A DNA stretch of 13,775 bases from JAWLFY01 sp964462125 (GTDB lineage: Bacteria; Planctomycetota; Planctomycetia; Pirellulales; Pirellulaceae): contig CAYWXT010000147.1 in the NCBI GenBank assembly GCA_964462125.1, positions 1 to 13,775 of the forward strand, in the 5' to 3' direction. How positions within the stretch are numbered: position 1 is the first letter of the stretch; every line of letters begins with the position of its first letter. The position numbers were made by a program, and so were the translations under genes. The notes under the pieces are model-generated. The model saw only the letters and a program-made list of their open reading frames with translations, did not search any database and was not told where the DNA came from. Shown here one piece after another: positions 1-5,841 of the stretch.

Positions 1-1383
1 GATGCCGAACGCATTGACCGCAGCGCGGCGCGGGTGCCCGTCGGCCGGAGCGTTCCACTCAAGCGTCTCGGTGGGAATGAAGAATGGAGTGTTGTCCCAA
101 TCAATCTTTGGGTTCAGACGACGGAGGTTGATTTGTGGCGGGATCTTCCCGTGACGCATCGCCAACACGGTCTTGACCAATCCCGCCATACCGGCGGACT
201 CCAAGGTATGACCCACATTCGCCTTCACACTTCCAAGCGGAATCCGCGTGCCCGCCGGGAGTTTATCCTGAACGGCTTCCGCCAAGGCGAAGATCTCGGT
301 CGCGTCACCGAGTTGCGTCGAAGTTGCGTGGGCCTCGATGTACTGGAGCCGATCCATTTCGACCCCTGTCCCATAGGCCCGCCGAATCGCCTCGATCTGA
401 CCTTCCTTGCGGGGCGCCCAAAGGCTCTTTCCACGACCGTCGGACGAAACGCCGATACCACGGATCACCGAAAAAATTTCGTTGCCGTCGGCGAGCGCCC
501 GCTCCAACGTCTTCAGGATCACGATCACGAAACCTTCCGACGTGACCAGTCCGTCCGCATCCGCGTCGAATGGTCGCGATCCAGTATCGCTCACCGAACG
601 AGCCTGAGAAAAGAGAACCAGACTGTCCGATTTGCAATACGATGCTCCTCCGGCAATCGCCATGTCAATCTGGCCAAGTTGCAGGGCACGGGCACCCAGG
701 GCCAGAGCTTGCAAGGAGGACGCGCACGCTGCATTCAAGGAGCAGTAGGGACCATCGAGACCAAACGCGCGGCTGATCAACCCAGCCGCCAAGCTGGCGC
801 CCATATCGGGCCCGCCATCATCGTCGCGGTGTGGGTTTTCCTGACGCACCCGGTCCACCACCTCGGCCACGATCGCATCGATCCGGTCACCAGCAACGTC
901 TCGGAATGCATCGATCTCGCGAAGGTACTGCGCGGTCGTCTCGGCCAGCGTTGCATAGGTGATGTCCCCAGACCTGCTGGTTCCCCGGGTATGTCCCACA
1001 TAAACACCGGCGCAACGATCCGGCAGATCAAACGGGTCCAAGCCGCCATTGCGGCAAGCCTCGGCGGCGACCCCGCAGAGTGTCAGATGAGCCTCGTCCA
1101 GATCCTTCACCATCTCCGCTGCAACCGGACAGGTTCCCGGGTCGAACGGGAGCGGACGGCAAACACCGCCAATGCTGGAATAAGATTTGGCCCGAGCACC
1201 CCGCTCAGGGTCAAATACCAAATCGCGGTCGAATCGCGATTTGGGCAACTCCCCCAGGTCGCTTCCACCGCGGATCAGCAGATCCCAGTAGCCCTTTAGG
1301 TCATCCGCCCCCGGAAAACGGCATCCGAGTCCAACGATCGCGAGCGGCACGGCCCCGGCAGCGGGCGAAATCGGTTCAGACAT
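1..1383 (-). CDS. Modular polyketide/PUFA-type synthase, N-terminal ketosynthase domain (partial, runs off the left edge)
   Basis: The ATG at 1383 opens 461 codons on the minus strand with no stop before the window edge, so only the N-terminus is seen. It begins with the KS opening 'PLAIVGLGCRFPG' and ends at 'AAVNAFGI', the usual run-up to the GGTNAH motif, so an almost complete KS domain is visible. The catalytic triad is present: Cys220 in 'NAACASSLQAL', His352 in 'EAHATSTQLGDA' and His392 in 'GSVKANVGHT'. KS domains perform decarboxylative Claisen condensation of acyl and malonyl thioesters. The EAHATSTQ-GDA form and the neighbouring PfaA-like carrier domains suggest an iterative PUFA/enediyne/heterocyst-glycolipid type rather than FabF; that placement is inference. 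About 100 residues before the Cys (charged, with 'ENPHRDDDGGPDMGAS') look longer than in minimal KS enzymes. It starts 21 bp after the reductase gene, probably in the same operon. Further domains (AT, ACP, KR) would lie outside the window. Confidence 0.92.
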   Translation of the reverse strand, partial: MSEPISPAAGAVPLAIVGLGCRFPGADDLKGYWDLLIRGGSDLGELPKSRFDRDLVFDPERGARAKSYSSIGGVCRPLPFDPGTCPVAAEMVKDLDEAHLTLCGVAAEACRNGGLDPFDLPDRCAGVYVGHTRGTSRSGDITYATLAETTAQYLREIDAFRDVAGDRIDAIVAEVVDRVRQENPHRDDDGGPDMGASLAAGLISRAFGLDGPYCSLNAACASSLQALALGARALQLGQIDMAIAGGASYCKSDSLVLFSQARSVSDTGSRPFDADADGLVTSEGFVIVILKTLERALADGNEIFSVIRGIGVSSDGRGKSLWAPRKEGQIEAIRRAYGTGVEMDRLQYIEAHATSTQLGDATEIFALAEAVQDKLPAGTRIPLGSVKANVGHTLESAGMAGLVKTVLAMRHGKIPPQINLRRLNPKIDWDNTPFFIPTETLEWNAPADGHPRRAAVNAFGI

Positions 1384-1404
1384 GGAAGACTGGTCTTCAA
1401 ATAT

Positions 1405-2994
1405 CTAGTGGGAGGAAACATCACTGGAGAGTGCGAGCAGTCGCTCATCACCGGCTCGATCGACCGTCCCTTGTGCCAAATGCCGTCCCGTATCCCGGAG
1501 CACCGCTGCGAAGCTCGACATGATTTGCTCAGCGTGAGGTTGCTCAGCATGAGACCGTTGGGGGTCGGGGGAACTCTCGCCGAGCTCCCAGAACAGTCGC
1601 CCCGTCGAGATGGCATCGCTGATCGCAAGACGACCGGTTAACAGCTCATCGAGCGTCGACATGGTCGTGCGAACCACCGCCGCACAACAACGTCGTAAAC
1701 CGGGCGACCAGACCACCGGCGCCCCGTTGCGCAACTCGACGCACCAATCGCCGCCACCGCAACCGCTGATCGACATTCCTAAGAAGAAACGCTCGCCGTC
1801 GAACGGAGAGTTCTGGGCGTTCAAGGGCGTCGATCGATCGAACAGTTTGGCCCCATCCAGCTTCGGTACCTGAGCCGGTGATTTCGGCCACCCGAAGTTT
1901 GAGCGGATTGCGAAACCGCACATCCGCTTGAGCATGGCACGATCGACCACGGGAGCCGGCCGGTGGGGAACGGCCCGCTGCGTATTGCCTGTATCGAAAA
2001 TCGGATCGTCGCGCCAGTACGAACGATATACCTCCATCTGTTCCTTCAGCGATTCAAGGAAACCGCCGAGCTTCATTTCGCCTTGACCCCCGGGCCGCCC
2101 GTTGCGAGCGAACCAGTCATGCAGCGATTCCTGGATGACCTCCGCCAGGATCCCGACTTCCGTACGCTGGGTGGGCGCGAGGTGATACGTCTGGCCGTGC
2201 AGCCTCGGGTTCGCAACGATCTCCATCATCACGCCCGAAACCCAATCGACGGGAACAAAGTTTTTCTTTTCGGTTCCGTCGAGCGTGAACACGTTCAACA
2301 GCGACGACAAGTCGACATCTTCGCCCGACGCGATGGCTTGGGCCAATCCGAATGCGGCCTTGAGTGGAACGTAGAGCCCATGAAATGTGCTGGTGTATCC
2401 ATTGGATGCGTCACCGATGATGATTGCCGGGCGGTAAATCGTGCGGCTCGTCAAATGCTCGGCTTCCCGAACGAATTTCTCTGCCTGCAGTTTGCTGCGT
2501 TCGTAGTCGTTGCCCATCTTCTGACCGACGTCCAACTCCGACTCGAAAGCCGTGCCGCCCCGCAGACCGCAGACATAAGCGGTCGAGACATGATGAAACT
2601 GGGTGATCCCCGTCTGCTCACATAGCCTCAGCACCTGGCGCACACCCTCCACGTTGCTGCGGTAAGGCTCACCTCCGGGTTCGCGAGCGACGAATGTCAA
2701 GCTCGCAGCGTTGTGGAGCACGGCAGAGCAATTCTCGGCGATCCAATCGCACTGCTGTGAGGTGAGTCCGAGCTGGCTTCGCGTCAGATCCCCTTCCAAT
2801 ACCACCGGCCGCGGTAAGGCATGACCCAGCAATCGCTCCCAACGAACCATCTGGTTCTCGATTCGCTGCCTCGCCTTGCCCGCCGTCGGCGATGAACGCG
2901 CAATGACCGCCAGCGCAAGGTCGTGCTGCTGGGCGTCACGAAGCAGATACGCACCGAGTAAGCCCGTGGCCCCGGTCAACAAGACATAGCTCAT
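1405..2994 (-). CDS. Thioester-reductase-like SDR with C-terminal SCP2-like (sterol-carrier) region
   Basis: The 529-residue protein starts directly on a Rossmann fold: 'YVLLTGATGLLGAYLL' has the NAD(P)-binding GxxGxxG at 8-14. 'VSTAYVCG' (136-143) and Y164-x3-K168 in 'YERSKLQAEKF' are extended-SDR active-site signatures. 'NFVPVDWVSG' and 'QTYHLAP' are typical of the thioester reductase/male-sterility group (NAD_binding_4), which reduces acyl thioesters to aldehydes or alcohols, or modifies acyl chains. Residues about 400-475 ('GGGDWCVELRNG', then 'LLTGRLAISDAISTGRL') resemble an SCP2 lipid-binding domain, so a fusion is likely. A short repeat, SHAEQPHAEQ, sits at 481-490. The reading frame stays open upstream to 3339, but that stretch reads as non-coding and holds a plausible promoter. 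I chose the ATG at 2994 because it sits immediately before the first beta strand; the ATG at 3030 is the alternative. It is probably co-transcribed with the ketosynthase gene. Confidence 0.85.
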   Translation of the reverse strand: MSYVLLTGATGLLGAYLLRDAQQHDLALAVIARSSPTAGKARQRIENQMVRWERLLGHALPRPVVLEGDLTRSQLGLTSQQCDWIAENCSAVLHNAASLTFVAREPGGEPYRSNVEGVRQVLRLCEQTGITQFHHVSTAYVCGLRGGTAFESELDVGQKMGNDYERSKLQAEKFVREAEHLTSRTIYRPAIIIGDASNGYTSTFHGLYVPLKAAFGLAQAIASGEDVDLSSLLNVFTLDGTEKKNFVPVDWVSGVMMEIVANPRLHGQTYHLAPTQRTEVGILAEVIQESLHDWFARNGRPGGQGEMKLGGFLESLKEQMEVYRSYWRDDPIFDTGNTQRAVPHRPAPVVDRAMLKRMCGFAIRSNFGWPKSPAQVPKLDGAKLFDRSTPLNAQNSPFDGERFFLGMSISGCGGGDWCVELRNGAPVVWSPGLRRCCAAVVRTTMSTLDELLTGRLAISDAISTGRLFWELGESSPDPQRSHAEQPHAEQIMSSFAAVLRDTGRHLAQGTVDRAGDERLLALSSDVSSH

Positions 2995-3071
2995 CAGGCA
3001 CTGGACCGCGTAACGGAGGAAGCTGGGCATGACCGAAAAAGAAGCGGGCGCATCTTCCCTGACCAAGTAGC

Positions 3072-3099
3072 AATCTAAAACGCCACCCTTACCTCTCAA
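3072..3099 (-). promoter_or_regulatory. Candidate sigma70-type promoter for the reductase-ketosynthase operon
   Basis: On the minus strand TTGAGA (3099-3094) and TAGATT (3077-3072) are separated by 16 bp, giving 5/6 and 4/6 matches to the -35 and -10 consensus. Transcription would begin near 3064, leaving about a 70-nt leader before the ATG at 2994. This supports the downstream start over the long upstream extension. It is a consensus match read by eye only. Confidence 0.35.
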
Positions 3100-3352
3100 T
3101 TCTCCTCCTGGCGGCCGGTATTTTAATGGGCTCGCACGCAAATACAATGGGCAATGCTGGCGTTCCAGGAAAGAAGCAAACGGCACGCATGCCCCCTTCC
3201 TTCCAGACGCCGGCGGTCCAGTGGCAAACCGAGGTGGGCGAGGGCGATTCGGATGACCTTGCTCCCCCTTTCCCTCCATGCAGGTGCTGCAATCCGCTAA
3301 AATCGTCGGAGAGTGGTTGAACCCACCCCCCCTTCCCATTTACCCTTTTGCC

Positions 3353-3366
3353 CTAAGTTGACTTAG
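3353..3366. promoter_or_regulatory. Palindrome CTAAGT-TG-ACTTAG, possible operator
   Basis: A perfect inverted repeat with 6-bp arms and a 2-bp spacer lies 70-83 bp upstream of the ACP gene start. It overlaps TTGACT (3358-3363), a possible -35 element, although no convincing -10 follows. The dyad shape and the position between divergent operons would suit a dimeric repressor or activator. This is inference from one short palindrome. Confidence 0.35.
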
Positions 3367-3435
3367 CTTTACCTCTGTAGCCATTGCCTGTTTCGCCGTC
3401 ATCCATCAGTAGGCGTCCTCCATGAGAACTGAACC

Positions 3436-4374
3436 TTGAGTGTGCCCGAGGGAAACAGCCGATTACCCTCCATCGGATTGCGGGGCCCAGATCCGGAGGT
3501 CATCGAAGGCATCACGCATGTCGATGCGACTTGGCTGCGTAAGCATCGCATGAGAGAGCAGTCAGGGTCGCGGGGCCCCAGCGGCTGGTCGGATAACGCT
3601 CGGGATGCTGCAAACGTCGCGCCAGCGGAGAAGCCTTCAGCGGCGACAATACCCGCTGCCGCGTCGCACAGCGCCGCTGCTGTCAGGGAAGTTGATGAGT
3701 TCCGCGCCAGCGAAGCTGCCTTGGAGCCGGGTAGTGCCGCTCTGAGCAGCGCGGAATTGGATGCGTTCCTGGTGAACTTTGTGGTCGAACAAACCGGCTA
3801 TCCGGCCGAGATCGTCGAGATGAACGCCGACCTGGAAGCCGACTTGGGGATCGACAGCATCAAGAAGGCGCAGCTGTTCGGGGAACTCCGCGAGCACTTC
3901 GACATCACGCCGTCGGACGATCTGAGTCTCGACGATTTTCCCACCTTGGCTCACGTCCAAGATTATCTGCAGAGCGCGATCTCGGGAGGGACCGCCGGCG
4001 AGCGGGCGTTTGGAGCAGGACAGGGCGAGGGCCGAGCAGAATCGAGAGAGCCGGCCTCCACCGCTTCGGTTTCATCGCCAATCGACGTGGCGCCAACGGC
4101 AAACGGGCAATCCGAATTGACTTCCAGCCTCAGCCCCGACGAACTGGAAGCGTTCCTGGTGAACTTTGTGGTCGAACAAACCGGCTATCCGGCCGAGATC
4201 GTCGAGATGAACGCCGACCTGGAAGCCGACTTGGGGATCGACAGCATCAAGAAGGCGCAGCTGTTTGGGGAACTCCGCGAGCACTTCGACGTCACCCCGT
4301 CGGACGATCTGAGCCTCGACGATTTTCCCACGCTGGGAGATGTCCGCGACTATTTGATGACTGCGATTCGCTGA
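3436..4374 (+). CDS. Tandem acyl carrier protein (two near-identical PfaA-like ACP domains)
   Basis: The 312-residue protein has two 4'-phosphopantetheine carrier domains. ACP1 spans about 105-180 with its attachment Ser at 141 ('DLGIDSIKKAQL'); ACP2 spans about 233-310 with Ser270. The cores differ only by I/V after 'REHFD'. The pattern 'TGYPAEIVEMNADLEADLGIDSIK' is split here as TGYPAEIVEM followed by DLEADLGIDSIK and resembles the tandem ACPs of PUFA synthase PfaA. The domains would hold growing or finished acyl chains for the neighbouring enzymes and need a phosphopantetheinyl transferase not seen here. Ala/Ser/Gly-rich linkers flank each domain. Residues 1-40 ('GPDPEVIEGITHVDATWL') match nothing I recognise and could be a docking segment. 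The start is uncertain: TTG at 3436, GTG at 3442, or ATG at 3550 (residue 39), all without a clear Shine-Dalgarno. The next gene begins 3 bp after the stop. Confidence 0.9.
   Translation: MSVPEGNSRLPSIGLRGPDPEVIEGITHVDATWLRKHRMREQSGSRGPSGWSDNARDAANVAPAEKPSAATIPAAASHSAAAVREVDEFRASEAALEPGSAALSSAELDAFLVNFVVEQTGYPAEIVEMNADLEADLGIDSIKKAQLFGELREHFDITPSDDLSLDDFPTLAHVQDYLQSAISGGTAGERAFGAGQGEGRAESREPASTASVSSPIDVAPTANGQSELTSSLSPDELEAFLVNFVVEQTGYPAEIVEMNADLEADLGIDSIKKAQLFGELREHFDVTPSDDLSLDDFPTLGDVRDYLMTAIR
3763..3944 (+). repeat. Direct repeat copy 1: ACP core
   Basis: This 182-bp segment encodes the first carrier-domain core. It recurs at 4150-4331 with an offset of 387 bp (129 codons) and only four base differences: three synonymous third-position changes and one Ile-to-Val change. 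The flanking linkers do not match, so the similarity stops sharply at the domain core. Confidence 0.95.
4150..4331 (+). repeat. Direct repeat copy 2: ACP core
   Basis: This is the second copy of the 182-bp carrier-domain core, with four differences from copy 1 at 3763-3944. The near-identity points to recent duplication or to gene conversion between the two domains. Confidence 0.95.
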
Positions 4375-4377
4375 ACA

Positions 4378-5841
4378 ATGAACGCATGTACCGGCGGCAT
4401 CGAGGAATCCGAAGTCGATGCTGTGCCGCGTGATGGTGTCAGTAGCTGGACCGTGGCGCCATTTGAGCGCTACTTGTTAGCGGACGATCGTCACCAGGAC
4501 CCGATGGTCTTTCCGATGGTCTATTGGTACCGCGGCGAGATCGATGAGGCGAGCTGGTCCCGAGCGGTCGAGGCAGCGGTCGAACGCCACCCGTTGCTGA
4601 GTTGTCGACTCGTTGGTCACGGTCGACGGATGAGGTGGCGGAGCGGCCAGCGAGGCCCCTTCGAGACTCCGGCCAAGGGCGCCGACACGAGTTCGATACC
4701 CTGCCGACGGATCGACCCTCGCCGCGCTCCGGTCTTCAACTGGTCGGTCGAACCCGGGGAAGGAGGAGGGAAGATCCGCTTCCTGTTTCACCATACAGCC
4801 GTTGACGGTGTGGGCGCGCTGCAGTTCTTGGGCGATTGTTTTGCGATCTATGACCGCACCATGTTTCCAGAGAGCAACGTATCTCTTAAAGATCTCCAGC
4901 CGGGGTTACTCCAGCGACGGAGCAAGATCGACGGCCGGACGGCTCCACGGAACGTGTCTCAACCGGGCCAGTCTCAGTCGGCGTTATCACCATCCGAACC
5001 GGTGCCGGGTGGGGCGGGTGGTTTGTGGCATGAGGTGCAGCGTTTCTTTCTGCGCAAGGTCACTCCGATCGCCAGTGAGTCGGCTGAACCCCAGCGGTTG
5101 TTGGAACGTGCTGGTGTTCAGGCGGTGCAGACCGATGACCTGTTTCACCTGGAGTTGAGTCGCGATCAATCGCAACGTCTTCGAGACTATGCTGATACCC
5201 AAAACGTGACCCTCAATGACGTCGCGATGCGAGATCTGTTCTTGGCCCTCGGTCGATTCAACAGCCGGCTGGGGCGCATTGGACAGTGGTACCGGCTGAC
5301 CATGCCGGTCAACCTCCGTGACCGACGCCAGCGTCGCATGCCGGCGTGCAATCAAATCGGGTACGCGTTCATCGATCGCGACATGAGCTCTTCCGTGGAT
5401 CCCGATTCGCTGCTCATGGGTTTGGCGGAGGAGAACGAATGGATTCGGCGTTACAAGCTAACAGCGATGTTCCTCGACGTACTCGATCAGGTCGTCCGCG
5501 TACCAGGGCTGATGCGAGTTTTGACCGCACGTCGGCATCAGGTTGCCACGGCTGTTTTCTCGAATCTGGGCGATCCCGCCCGCCGCTTTCACTCACGACT
5601 CTGCCACGAGAACTCCGACCTGCGGGCCGGTGGTATGAAGCTCGTCGGATTTGCTGCAGCCCCGCCGGTCCGCCCGAACATGCCCGCGTCATTCCTATTG
5701 AGTCAGTTTGGCGGCCGGGTTGGCTTGAGCGTCTTGATCAGCCCACGTTCGCTTCGTCCGGTTGATGCCGAGGACCTTCTTGGTTTGTGGCGAGAACAGC
5801 TGTTGGAGTCGCGCGATCAATGTCTGACAGTATCTCGATGA
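4378..5841 (+). CDS. Condensation/acyltransferase-superfamily enzyme (HHxxxDG)
   Basis: The 487-residue protein has the catalytic motif HHTAVDG at 138-144 (catalytic base His139, structural Asp143) in 'FLFHHTAVDGVGALQF'. That motif defines the chloramphenicol-acetyltransferase-like superfamily, which includes NRPS condensation domains, PapA acyltransferases and WS/DGAT wax ester synthases. The N-terminus ('VAPFERYLLADD', then 'AVEAAVERHPLLSCRLV') and the C-terminal half ('RLTMPVNLRD', 'VFSNLGDP') also follow that fold. The likely role is transfer of an acyl chain from the adjacent carrier protein to an alcohol or amine; the acceptor is unknown. It starts 3 bp after the ACP gene and overlaps the exporter gene by 4 bp, so the three are probably translated together. 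Carrier, acyltransferase and MMPL pump side by side recall mycobacterial Pap/MmpL loci. A polar insertion of about 50 residues lies near 175-225. The subfamily cannot be fixed by eye. Confidence 0.85.
   Translation: MNACTGGIEESEVDAVPRDGVSSWTVAPFERYLLADDRHQDPMVFPMVYWYRGEIDEASWSRAVEAAVERHPLLSCRLVGHGRRMRWRSGQRGPFETPAKGADTSSIPCRRIDPRRAPVFNWSVEPGEGGGKIRFLFHHTAVDGVGALQFLGDCFAIYDRTMFPESNVSLKDLQPGLLQRRSKIDGRTAPRNVSQPGQSQSALSPSEPVPGGAGGLWHEVQRFFLRKVTPIASESAEPQRLLERAGVQAVQTDDLFHLELSRDQSQRLRDYADTQNVTLNDVAMRDLFLALGRFNSRLGRIGQWYRLTMPVNLRDRRQRRMPACNQIGYAFIDRDMSSSVDPDSLLMGLAEENEWIRRYKLTAMFLDVLDQVVRVPGLMRVLTARRHQVATAVFSNLGDPARRFHSRLCHENSDLRAGGMKLVGFAAAPPVRPNMPASFLLSQFGGRVGLSVLISPRSLRPVDAEDLLGLWREQLLESRDQCLTVSR

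Larger units (their letters stand above)
2995..3435. other. Divergent intergenic region between the two halves of the lipid/polyketide locus
   Basis: These 441 bp separate two divergently transcribed gene groups. Open frames exist here on both strands, but their translations are low-complexity, have no recognisable motif and look spurious. The region carries a minus-strand promoter candidate (3072-3099) and a perfect 6-bp inverted repeat with a 2-bp spacer (3353-3366). It is pyrimidine-rich around 3325-3350. I see no RNA gene. Confidence 0.6.

Noticed and set aside
34..1299. Long plus-strand open frame (421 codons)
   Set aside because: It is antisense to the ketosynthase, whose minus-strand frame carries all the KS motifs. 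Its own peptide is Arg/His-rich with no recognisable domain.
1963..2625. Plus-strand open frame of 220 codons
   Set aside because: It is antisense to the SDR domain of the reductase and has no motif of its own.
2995..3339. N-terminal extension of the reductase frame
   Set aside because: The extra 115 codons give low-complexity sequence with no homology and cover the likely promoter. The Rossmann fold begins at the ATG at 2994.
3763..4331. CRISPR-like or mobile repeat
   Set aside because: The two 182-bp copies are in-frame coding domains, not short spaced repeats or an insertion sequence.
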